NCBI GenBank assembly: GCA_020199775.1
Contig: JAIVJZ010000014.1
Coordinates: 1-49,181 of the forward strand
DNA: 49,181 nucleotides
Reading direction: 5' to 3'
Source: Acidobacteriota bacterium
GTDB lineage: Bacteria; Acidobacteriota; Blastocatellia; Pyrinomonadales; Pyrinomonadaceae
Positions within the stretch are counted from its first letter, which is position 1. The number at the start of each line of letters is the position of its first letter. Under the pieces are notes generated by a model, which was not told the origin of the DNA, did no database searches, and was given only the letters and a program-made list of their open reading frames with translations. Positions 38,588 to 44,874 of this stretch are shown here, piece after piece. Made by a program: the position numbers and the translations under genes.

Positions 38588-38836
38588 ATGAGTAAACGAT
38601 ACGACATAGAGAAAATAACCGACATCTTTGCAATACCAGAGGAAAGCTTTGATAACTTTCTAGTTGATCTTAGAACTTACTACAATCTAGGTAGGTCTCT
38701 GCCAGAGCTCATTGAAGCCGTGGCAGAGAGTGAAGACATAAAAGTCAAGGCAGTACCCTCTAAAATGACCTGGATAGACGATGGTGAACACAATGCAAAT
38801 ATTTACCTTAAGACAGATGCACCACGGGAGGAATAG
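38588..38836 (+). CDS. Hypothetical protein
   Basis: 82 residues, acidic, alpha/beta (FAIPEESFDNFLVDLRTYYN, then KMTWIDDGEHNANIYLKTD). Ribosome site aaagaaagaagtag. The family is unknown; it is followed with no gap by the next small gene. Confidence 0.5.
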   Translation: MSKRYDIEKITDIFAIPEESFDNFLVDLRTYYNLGRSLPELIEAVAESEDIKVKAVPSKMTWIDDGEHNANIYLKTDAPREE

Positions 38837-39028
38837 ATGGCTATCTTTTGTCTTCACGATTACCGTCCTGCCTGGGTCCTTAGAGGTGAAAACCTTTTAG
38901 GAGATGTTAGCTATGGCATCGCCTTCTACTGCATAAAATGTAATAAATGCAAGATAGATAGTGGGTGGAGCGAAGAAGCAGCAGAAGAGCAACTTAAATG
39001 GCTCAAAGAGCAGCAAGGGGGTAACTAA
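38837..39028 (+). CDS. Small zinc-ribbon-like protein
   Basis: 63 residues with CLHDYRPAW and FYCIKCNKCKIDSGW, a CxxCxxC cluster plus an upstream Cys/His, followed by a Glu-rich helix. Ribosome site ggaggaatag. It could bind one zinc. The function is unknown. Confidence 0.5.
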   Translation: MAIFCLHDYRPAWVLRGENLLGDVSYGIAFYCIKCNKCKIDSGWSEEAAEEQLKWLKEQQGGN

Positions 39029-39029
39029 C

Positions 39030-39287
39030 ATGTCAAACACAACTATGAATAAGCAACGCGATGAAGAAGTCGCGTTGGCGGCAAGAATAGACGAGCGGAA
39101 GGCGGGGAAGGAAGACGTGCTAAAGCTTCGAGATGTTTTTCTAACCCAAGAGAATAAGTTGGACGGTGAAGACCCGCTCGCAGAGAAGGCAGTGGCCATA
39201 CGCAATAGACTTCGTACAGAAATCGCCGAAGACTTTGATAAACGTATAGATGAGCTAAAGAAACTCAAGAAAGACGAGGTGATATGA
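39030..39287 (+). CDS. Hypothetical helical protein
   Basis: 85 residues from ATG at 39030 (aagggggtaactaac); a frame reaching further upstream runs through the previous gene. Fully helical and charged (DEEVALAARIDERKAGKEDV, KRIDELKKLKKDE). It overlaps the next gene by 4 bases. The family is unknown. Confidence 0.5.
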   Translation: MSNTTMNKQRDEEVALAARIDERKAGKEDVLKLRDVFLTQENKLDGEDPLAEKAVAIRNRLRTEIAEDFDKRIDELKKLKKDEVI

Positions 39288-39682
39288 GTGAACAAGACCC
39301 ACCTAAAGCCAACGTAGAGGATGAGAGAAACCTAGAGTCCTTAGCTATGAATATCGTTTTTCAAATTGGTGATGCGCTATACGAAGCGCTCCCCCCCGAT
39401 GTGGCGCATGAACATTTTGTGGCTGCTAGACAAAAGACGAATGACATTGCTATCGACTTTGCTAAGAAACTCATCGCAGCAGATAGACGTAAGGCGGTGG
39501 AGGGGGCGACGTCAAACGCTCTCGACCTATTGGAGGAGATAGGGGCTACCGCAGAAAGTATTCATAAGAACCTAGCTGAGTGGGGTACCAGCATTGGGCC
39601 TAAAGGAAACGACAGTATCACTGACTTCATGCGTTCGTGCTCGCCTGAGCACTTCTACAGACAACGCGGGGAGAAAAGATGA
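39284..39682 (+). CDS. Hypothetical helical protein
   Basis: 132 residues. Helical with an acidic start (LESLAMNIVFQIGDALYEAL, then NDIAIDFAKKLIAADRRKAV). Ribosome site gacgaggtgat within the preceding gene. It overlaps the next gene by 4 bases. The family is not recognised. Confidence 0.5.
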   Translation: MSEQDPPKANVEDERNLESLAMNIVFQIGDALYEALPPDVAHEHFVAARQKTNDIAIDFAKKLIAADRRKAVEGATSNALDLLEEIGATAESIHKNLAEWGTSIGPKGNDSITDFMRSCSPEHFYRQRGEKR

Positions 39683-39846
39683 GTAAACGAATACGAGTCT
39701 GCGCAAAGTGCTTACGCCCTGTGTCCACTAGTTACTTTATTATCATACTTGGACACACTTGTCCTGCGCATGGACCTATGGATAGTGAGGATACAATCAA
39801 GGTGCCAGAAAATAAAGCAAACTATGAACCACAGGGGGAAGTATGA
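39679..39846 (+). CDS. Small zinc-binding-type protein
   Basis: 55 residues: VCAKCLRPVSTSYFIIILGH, then TCPAHGP, a CxxC...CxxH site. It overlaps both neighbours by 4 bases, so it is clearly part of the early operon. The function is unknown. Confidence 0.5.
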   Translation: MSKRIRVCAKCLRPVSTSYFIIILGHTCPAHGPMDSEDTIKVPENKANYEPQGEV

Positions 39847-40067
39847 AACAAATGGGTTTACTTGCACGTTTATCAAGATTTCTGACAAAGAAACGTTATA
39901 TCGGCAAGCCTCCCATAAAGGGCCCTGGCTTTTATGCTCCTATGGCTATCGCTCCTGGCGAAGTCACCTCCGAGCGTCACCAGATCATTGTTCATGGAGG
40001 GGTGAAGCCGAATAAGGAAGCTCGACTTAAGCCAGCGCCTAAGAGGGAACGAGGTGGTGCCCGTTGA
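39843..40067 (+). CDS. Small basic protein
   Basis: 74 residues, basic (LLARLSRFLTKKRYIGKPPI, then KEARLKPAPKRERGG), with a conserved-looking GPGFYAPMAIAPGE core. It overlaps the HNH gene start by 14 bases. The family is unknown. Confidence 0.45.
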   Translation: MKQMGLLARLSRFLTKKRYIGKPPIKGPGFYAPMAIAPGEVTSERHQIIVHGGVKPNKEARLKPAPKRERGGAR

Positions 40068-40398
40068 ACGTATCTGCAAGGTTTGTGGTAAGCGGATTAA
40101 GGTTTATAGCACTATCCAGAACAAGTGCCGTGACTGTACACTGAAAAACGCTAAACCCATCCCGCAGCGCGGTAAGCAAGCGCGTATGTGGGCTACGTTC
40201 AGAGACAAGGTAGCTATCCCTTACCTGGACAAGAAATTTGGTCATGTATGCAGCGTCAAAGGATGCTCTGCTACTACCAACCTCGACATAGACCACGTCA
40301 AGAACCGTGGCTCTCACTCTCACCTCCGCTACGACGTGAAGAACCTCGCCTATCTTTGCCGGTACCACCACCGCCTGAAGACAGATAACAAACTGTGA
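40054..40398 (+). CDS. HNH endonuclease, NinG/Rap-like
   Basis: 114 residues from GTG at 40054. The N-terminal Cys4 ribbon (CKVCGKRI, CRDC) is followed by CSVKGCSATTNLDIDHVKNR and GSHSHLRYDVKNLAYLCRYH, an HNH core close to the phage NinG recombination endonuclease (h...rG....LRyd..N...C..cn). Likely substrate: branched DNA during recombination, together with ERF. It is the last gene of the tightly coupled early run. Confidence 0.7.
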   Translation: MVPVERICKVCGKRIKVYSTIQNKCRDCTLKNAKPIPQRGKQARMWATFRDKVAIPYLDKKFGHVCSVKGCSATTNLDIDHVKNRGSHSHLRYDVKNLAYLCRYHHRLKTDNKL

Positions 40399-40459
40399 GT
40401 TTGCCGCCAGTAGCTCATGACCGGGCTATTGGCAATCAGACCCACGGTCACGAAGGCAT

Positions 40460-40963
40460 GTGGTTCAGGTGAAGATCAGAGGTATCCTTGTTCCCCAGGA
40501 CGAAGAGAAGCCGCTCAGTGTGGTTGAGTTCGAGCAGGGTGACATACGGGCCATGCAGGGTTACGTCGGCGGTACGTTTGATGTGATCGACATCGACCGC
40601 CCCCCAGCCTCGATATGGGTAAACGACGAGGGTAAGTTGATCCAGGGTTGGACTCCCAACCGCCGCGCAACGATCCTTCTCTGGATACACGCAAGTGATT
40701 TCAGAGGTAAGGATGTGATCGCTGGTGATGCGCTCATTACCGGGCGTCCGAACGACGATGGCGACACCCTGGGTGTTCCCCATGAATTAGGCAAACTCCT
40801 CTTCGAGGCTTCTGCCTACCGCATCGAGGTTCAGACTGAAGAGGGTGGACCTTGGACCGGTAATAAGATGGTGTACCCGGATTGGTTTATTACCTACGTC
40901 GCCGCGGCCCATCTAATTCACCACTGGCACTCGGTTGTACATGTACGTGTTGTTGCTACCTGA
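40460..40963 (+). CDS. DUF3846-like protein, copy 2
   Basis: 167 residues from GTG at 40460 or 40472. IRGILVPQDEEKPLSVVEFE, then IRAMQGYVGGTFDVIDIDRP and VNDEGKLIQGWTPNRRATIL, then DVIAGDALITGRPNDDG. This is a full DUF3846 pattern and clearer than copy 1 at 25101-25556. It is followed by a perfect terminator stem and by a convergent relative of the 24437 gene. The function of the family is unknown. Confidence 0.75.
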   Translation: MVQVKIRGILVPQDEEKPLSVVEFEQGDIRAMQGYVGGTFDVIDIDRPPASIWVNDEGKLIQGWTPNRRATILLWIHASDFRGKDVIAGDALITGRPNDDGDTLGVPHELGKLLFEASAYRIEVQTEEGGPWTGNKMVYPDWFITYVAAAHLIHHWHSVVHVRVVAT

Positions 40964-40974
40964 CCGTGCAAGAA

Positions 40975-41001
40975 ACCCCGCTACTGTCATGGTAGCGGGG
41001 T
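40975..41001. terminator. Hairpin after the second DUF3846 gene
   Basis: Perfect 10-bp stem ACCCCGCTAC (40975-40984) / GTAGCGGGGT (40992-41001) with a 7-base loop. It sits between convergent genes. There is no T-run on the plus strand; on the minus strand it is followed by TTTCTTGC. Confidence 0.65.
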
Positions 41002-41099
41002 AAGTAATAGTCATTTAGAGGCCCGACCCTCCACAAGCAGAGTATACTCCGCTCAAGTGAAGGGCCGGGACTTTGGTAGGGCGGGCGCGAGACTGGTAG

Positions 41100-41411
41100 T
41101 CAGCTCTTGTTGGTGGGGGACCATCCTGGGCGACGACCACGAATGCCTCTTGCCTTCACGAGCACGTCATCTGACACCAGCTTGCGGAAGTCAGCCAGCA
41201 TCACGACGAACTGACGCTTGTCTCCGTTGTTCGTCACCTCGGCCACCACGACGTTTCCTGCATCCTTGAGATCGGATATTTCGTCGGGGAGTACGTCCAG
41301 GGCCTTCGGTTCGGTTATTGAAGGGTGCTCCCTGACGGTGAGCGTGACGAAGTCTGTCTCATTCCCTTCCTGACCAGTCAGATCGGAAACCATCCGACTC
41401 ACGATAGCCAT
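41100..41411 (-). CDS. Hypothetical protein, paralogue of the 24437-24991 N-terminal domain
   Basis: 103 residues from ATG at 41411 with aaggacgtgg upstream. FVTLTVREHPSITEPKALDV, then LPDEISDLKDAGNVVVAEVT and KRQFVVMLADFRKLVSDDVL, matches the first domain of the 24437 product, without its linker and helical tail. The basic end (KARGIRGRRPGW) may touch DNA. The function is unknown. Confidence 0.55.
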   Translation of the reverse strand: MAIVSRMVSDLTGQEGNETDFVTLTVREHPSITEPKALDVLPDEISDLKDAGNVVVAEVTNNGDKRQFVVMLADFRKLVSDDVLVKARGIRGRRPGWSPTNKS

Positions 41412-41574
41412 AAGTACCACGTCCTTTACGTACGGGGGACACATCGGAAGTGTCCCATGGACATAGTTACCCACACCCCGTTGGGCTTGGGAATTGTAGA
41501 AAATACAGCAGATTAACGTGACCAACTAGGGTATACTGAGGGTGGCACCTCGATAAGATGCTCCACCTTTATTT

Positions 41575-41601
41575 ACCCCGACTCTCTTGTCGGGGTTCTT
41601 T
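41575..41601 (+). terminator. Rho-independent terminator, possible end of a short RNA
   Basis: ACCCCGAC (41575-41582) pairs with GTCGGGGT (41589-41596), followed by TCTTTG. A -10-like TATACT lies at 41531-41536, so a 60-nt RNA with a GGTGG/CCACC stem could run between them; no good -35 was found. Confidence 0.6.
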
Positions 41602-41617
41602 GATATAATAGGAGTAG

Positions 41618-41734
41618 ATGAAAGAGTTTGATATATCAGCGTACCTAGCTGAGAGTACCAAAGCTTCAGTCGTGCCCCGCAAAGTCAAGAGCAAGACTAT
41701 ACTGGCGCAACTGGCGCAGCTTATTAGGAGCTAG
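41618..41734 (+). CDS. 38-residue protein beside the integrase
   Basis: ATG at 41618 with a perfect ribosome site (aggag) and TATAAT at 41604-41609 just upstream. MKEFDISAYLAESTKASVVP is followed by a basic half, RKVKSKTILAQLAQLIRS. It ends 4 bases inside the convergent integrase gene. Small proteins next to serine integrases sometimes act as directionality factors, but there is no sequence evidence for that here. Confidence 0.45.
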   Translation: MKEFDISAYLAESTKASVVPRKVKSKTILAQLAQLIRS

Positions 41735-43245
41735 GCAACCCACTTGATATCTAGATCGTCAGGATTAAACTGCCACCCGTTCCACCTCATGCCGTGGCAT
41801 GTTGCAGGGTTGAGTATCACCTTCTCGACGATCAGCCTGATCACGCTGGCTCGCCAATGTATACTTGCGTCTTCCCATTTCTGCCGTAGTTGACTGATCT
41901 CAGGAAGCATGGCGCGTTTGACTCTATCTGTTTGCAGCCGCGTTAGCTCAGACTGAGCCGCATCCATCTTCTGTTTGATCGCCGTAAGCATAATTCCATA
42001 GTCTTCATATGGTGTCACCGCGTGCTCTTGAGCTAGTTCCTTGCGGCGACGCTGCAACTGAACTAGTGCTTGGGTCAATTCATGTGCCCGCTGTTTATCT
42101 TCCGGCGGAGCAAGCGCGGTGGCTGCTTCCGGTGAATCGAAACGGTCAAGCACGCACTCAGTAACAAACGCTTCTACAGCGTTAGCAATACGGTGTACTT
42201 TTCCACAGCCTACCCGATTACCGCGATTGTCGTACTCCTTACAGTGGTATCGCCGGACATACCTGCCTCTATCTACATGTCCCTGACCGTATACATGACC
42301 ATCGCAGAGCCCGCAGAACATAACTCCACTCAGAAGATAGCTCCGAGGCTTTACGCCATCTGTTGTCCATGGAGTCGTGTTCTTCTCGAAGATTGCCGAT
42401 AGCATGTCGTGCTCTAGTCTGGTAAAGATACCAGGATAAGCCGCCTGGTACTCAGTGCCCTTATGCACTCTCGTACCGCGTTGCTCTGGGTCATCAGGGT
42501 CAAAGATAATATAGGTACGTTTTAGAAGTATCCGGCGTAGCTTGCCAACTGTCCACTCGTATCCCTTAGCGGTGGGTATGCCCCGCGCGTTGAGGTCTTT
42601 TACAATCATCATCTGACTCCACCCGCCGATGATGCGGTCTTTGCACTCATGAAGTATGGGCACTTCTTCGGGTACGAGTGCGTAAAGGTTCCTGATCGTC
42701 TTACCGTTGGTCGGGTTGACACCAATGATCGGGCCATAACCATAGGCTCTCTGGCCACCGTTGTGCTTACCGTCGGCCGCAAGGTCCAGCTTTTCGCGCA
42801 TAACACGCTCGGATATATCCTCAGCTTCACCGGCATCCTGGGCGGCAAGGGTACGGGCTATACGCCTACCTGTGGCAGTATTGAGGTCAAACGATGGAGA
42901 AGCCACAAAGAAGAACTTTACCCCGTGCTCTACGGCGAGATCGATAAGGTCTTCATGTTCGCGGGGTCGGCGGGTTAAGCGTCCGCTGGTATAGGCAAGA
43001 ACAACCTTTATCCGTCCGGCTCTGGCATCTTGAACGAGACGGTTATAGTCTGGCCGTGGCTTCTTTGACTTTGTAGATGCGGAAGTATCGTTATCGCTAT
43101 AGGTGTCAACAACCTCAACACCTAGCCGATCGACAAGCTTGCGGTTATCTTCATCTTGACGCCTGACGCCAAGCTCTTTGCCCTCGCGGTCGTCACTTAT
43201 TCTCAGGTATATTCCGGCTGGTAGCCCTCGTAGTGTCTCTTGCAT
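41731..43245 (-). CDS. Large serine integrase
   Basis: 504 residues. Resolvase domain: AGIYLRISDDREGKELGVRR with the catalytic Ser at residue 17, then YSDNDTSASTKSKKPRPDYN and VVLAYTSGRLTRRPREHEDL, TATGRRIARTLAAQDAGEAE. Recombinase domain: KRTYIIFDPDDPEQRGTRVH preceded by DLNARGIPTAKGYEWTVGKL. The zinc ribbon begins CGLCDGHVYG and continues to CGKVHR. A coiled coil follows (ELTQALVQLQRRRKELAQEH). All expected domains are present, so it is likely active. Ribosome site ggagtgatt. It catalyses attP x attB recombination into the pilin gene 57 bp away. Confidence 0.95.
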   Translation of the reverse strand: MQETLRGLPAGIYLRISDDREGKELGVRRQDEDNRKLVDRLGVEVVDTYSDNDTSASTKSKKPRPDYNRLVQDARAGRIKVVLAYTSGRLTRRPREHEDLIDLAVEHGVKFFFVASPSFDLNTATGRRIARTLAAQDAGEAEDISERVMREKLDLAADGKHNGGQRAYGYGPIIGVNPTNGKTIRNLYALVPEEVPILHECKDRIIGGWSQMMIVKDLNARGIPTAKGYEWTVGKLRRILLKRTYIIFDPDDPEQRGTRVHKGTEYQAAYPGIFTRLEHDMLSAIFEKNTTPWTTDGVKPRSYLLSGVMFCGLCDGHVYGQGHVDRGRYVRRYHCKEYDNRGNRVGCGKVHRIANAVEAFVTECVLDRFDSPEAATALAPPEDKQRAHELTQALVQLQRRRKELAQEHAVTPYEDYGIMLTAIKQKMDAAQSELTRLQTDRVKRAMLPEISQLRQKWEDASIHWRASVIRLIVEKVILNPATCHGMRWNGWQFNPDDLDIKWVA

Positions 43246-43258
43246 CTGTAATCACTCC

Positions 43259-43300
43259 ATTACTAAGAGTAATTATAGCATATTTGCAGGTGCGTAGGAA
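43259..43300 (-). promoter_or_regulatory. Integrase promoter and dyad next to attR
   Basis: On the minus strand TTCCTA (43295-43300) and TATAAT (43272-43277) are 17 bp apart. ATTACT-aag-AGTAAT (43259-43273) overlaps the -10 and leader and could be an operator. The -35 box ends one base from the attachment core, so integrase bound at attR or attP would cover its own promoter. Confidence 0.55.
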
Positions 43301-43432
43301 TCCGCCGAGTACGCGATCGGCACCATCGCCGCGGCCGCGTTCGCCGCGGTGCTGTACACCGTCGTGACGGGGGACTCCATCGTCGGAGCGCTCGACGCGC
43401 TGGTGCAGCGGGCACTGTCGGTCGACTTCTGA
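43301..43432 (+). pseudogene. Flp-type pilin (DUF4244) gene, 3' fragment
   Basis: In frame with the left fragment through the core: AEYAIGTIAAAAFAAVLYTV, then VTGDSIVGALDALVQRALSV and DF before TGA. This is the hydrophobic N-terminal helix of a class IVb pilin. No start codon or ribosome site is left. The stop overlaps the tadE-like ATG. Confidence 0.85.
43302..43312. other. attR core
   Basis: Core CCGCCGAGTAC, identical to 1660-1670. Phage DNA lies to the left, including GCAGGTGCG (43286-43294), which pairs imperfectly with CGCGCCTGC (1687-1695) across the reconstructed attP. Host pilin codons continue to the right. Confidence 0.85.
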
Positions 43433-43800
43433 TGGGTGCGGCCGGTCGGGTGGGCGATCGTGGCGGCGACCGTGGCACGGTGACGGTCGAGGCCGCGCTC
43501 GCACTGTTCTCGCTGGTCCTCGTGTTCGCGATGGCGCTCGCGGGTGTGTCGGCGGTGTCGGCGCAGCTGCGCTGCATCGACGCCGCGCGCGAGGCGGCCC
43601 GGCTGGCCGCACGGGGTGAGTCGGACAGCGCCGAGCGCGTCGCACGCCGGCTGGCGCCGGGCGGCGCGACCGTGCGCATCGAACTCCAGGGCGAGGAGGT
43701 CGTCGCCTCGGTGTCGGCGGACCCCGTCGGCGGGCTGTTGCCGGGGATCGACGTCGGCGCCGAGGCGGTGGCGCTGCGGGAGCCGGGGGTGGTGGGGTGA
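43432..43800 (+). CDS. TadE-like minor pilin
   Basis: 122 residues. GTVTVEAALALFSLVLVFAM is the TadE signature (a short basic leader, Glu at +5 of the processed helix), followed by RCIDAAREAARLAARGE. The start overlaps the pilin stop (tgatg), so in the lysogen it has lost its upstream promoter and coupling partner. It is a pseudopilin of the Tad machine. Confidence 0.85.
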   Translation: MGAAGRVGDRGGDRGTVTVEAALALFSLVLVFAMALAGVSAVSAQLRCIDAAREAARLAARGESDSAERVARRLAPGGATVRIELQGEEVVASVSADPVGGLLPGIDVGAEAVALREPGVVG

Positions 43801-43961
43801 ACGCGCGCGGGTCTGACGAGGGCGTGGCGACGGTGTGGGCGGCAGGCGCGATCGTGGTGCTGCTCGTGGTCGCCGTCGCGTGGCTCCAGCTCGGTGCCGT
43901 CCTGGTGGTGCGTCACCGCGCCGAGTCCGCGGCGGACCGCTCAGCGTTGCGGGGACAGTGA
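43797..43961 (+). CDS. TadG/Rv3654c-like protein, apparently truncated
   Basis: 54 residues from GTG at 43797: EGVATVWAAGAIVVLLVVAV, then VVRHRAESAADRSALRGQ. Full-length relatives continue ADLAALAAA and run to over 100 residues; here the frame ends shortly after the ESAAD motif. With the damaged tadC this suggests decay of the operon. It overlaps tadE by 4 bases. Confidence 0.65.
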   Translation: MNARGSDEGVATVWAAGAIVVLLVVAVAWLQLGAVLVVRHRAESAADRSALRGQ

Positions 43962-44253
43962 CGGCGAGGGCGAGGGCGGGGCCGGTCGAGCGAGTCGGCC
44001 GGTGATCATCACTCGGACTACAACCAGCGCGGCGACGAGCGGTCGGCGCCTAGCGACGAGCGACGGGCGCACCGGACGTCCGGACAGTCAGAGACCAGCC
44101 TTATGGGTGGACAGCAATGCTGCTCGGCACGGTTTCGTACGCTTACCGCAGCCATTCGGCCTCCCGGCGAGGACGTCCGTCACCCACTCGCCTACCACCT
44201 GTGTCAGGCAGTTGGGTGAAGTGCGAGCCGCATCACAGCAATGGAGACCGAAC
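43962..44253. other. Non-coding gap in host DNA
   Basis: GC-rich sequence with no convincing gene; it may hold remnants of the tadG-like gene and the promoter of the following gene. A TadG-like 3' continuation in another frame was not recognisable. Confidence 0.4.
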
Positions 44254-44874
44254 ATGGACAGCACCGACACCTGGCGCGACGCCTTCCGCACCGAGCTGCG
44301 GGCCGAGGCTATCGGCTTCGCCTGCCACGGGTGGCCCGTGGTGCCGGGGACCTACCCCTCGGGTGCGAACTGGGTCGGTCGCGACACCGATCGCCCGCAG
44401 GTCGGTCTCAGGGGGCCGGTGCCGGTACACCCGGACTTCGCCGAGAAGGCAGGCCAGGGCCCCGACGCCGTCGCGCGGCTCTGGGCGGGGCACCCGTTCA
44501 GCGTGCTGCTGGCGACCGGCCTCGGCGTCGACGCCCTCGAGCTGCCCACCGACATCGGCCGCGGCACCGCGATCGGGCTGCGGGTCGCGGGCCTGCCGGT
44601 GCCGATCGCCGCGACCCCGGCCGGCCGGTGGATCTTCCCAGTCCTCGGCGGCGGCCGGCTGCACCGCGACCTTGCCGAACATCCCGACGTCGTGCTGCAC
44701 ACGCGCGACAGCTGGGTGCCGCTGCCACCGTCACCCTGCCTGCCGGGCATGGTGCACTGGCGCGTCAAGCCCGGCGTCTGTGGATGGAACCTCCCGCGCC
44801 TGCCCGACGTCACGGAGTCGGTGCTGGCGGCGACCGCCGGGTCAGCGCGCCTGACCGGCGCGGGTCACCGCTGA
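44254..44874 (+). CDS. Bifunctional primase-polymerase N-terminal domain-like protein
   Basis: 206 residues from ATG at 44254; a longer frame back to 43894 is not supported. AIGFACHGWPVVPGTYPSGA, LLATGLGVDALELPTDIGRG and PAGRWIFPVLGGGRLHRDLA, then DVVLHTRDSWVPLPPSPCLP, resemble the stand-alone Prim-Pol-like proteins common in actinobacteria. The catalytic DxD is reduced to GVDALELP, so polymerase activity is doubtful. Its end overlaps the convergent helicase by 33 bases. Confidence 0.6.
   Translation: MDSTDTWRDAFRTELRAEAIGFACHGWPVVPGTYPSGANWVGRDTDRPQVGLRGPVPVHPDFAEKAGQGPDAVARLWAGHPFSVLLATGLGVDALELPTDIGRGTAIGLRVAGLPVPIAATPAGRWIFPVLGGGRLHRDLAEHPDVVLHTRDSWVPLPPSPCLPGMVHWRVKPGVCGWNLPRLPDVTESVLAATAGSARLTGAGHR

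Larger units (their letters stand above)
1660..43312. mobile_element. Integrated podovirus-type temperate prophage, about 41.6 kb
   Basis: Bounded by an 11-bp direct repeat, CCGCCGAGTAC, at 1660-1670 and 43302-43312. The repeat splits one host gene whose halves rejoin in frame when the insert is removed. Base composition drops sharply inside. It contains a serine integrase at one end, small and large terminase, portal, scaffold, capsid protein, tail parts, endolysin, holin, ERF recombinase, a YopX protein, homing-type endonucleases and an XRE/DUF397 regulator pair. All structural genes look intact, so it may be inducible. The N4-gp56-type capsid and absence of a tape measure or sheath indicate a short-tailed virion. 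Confidence 0.95.
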
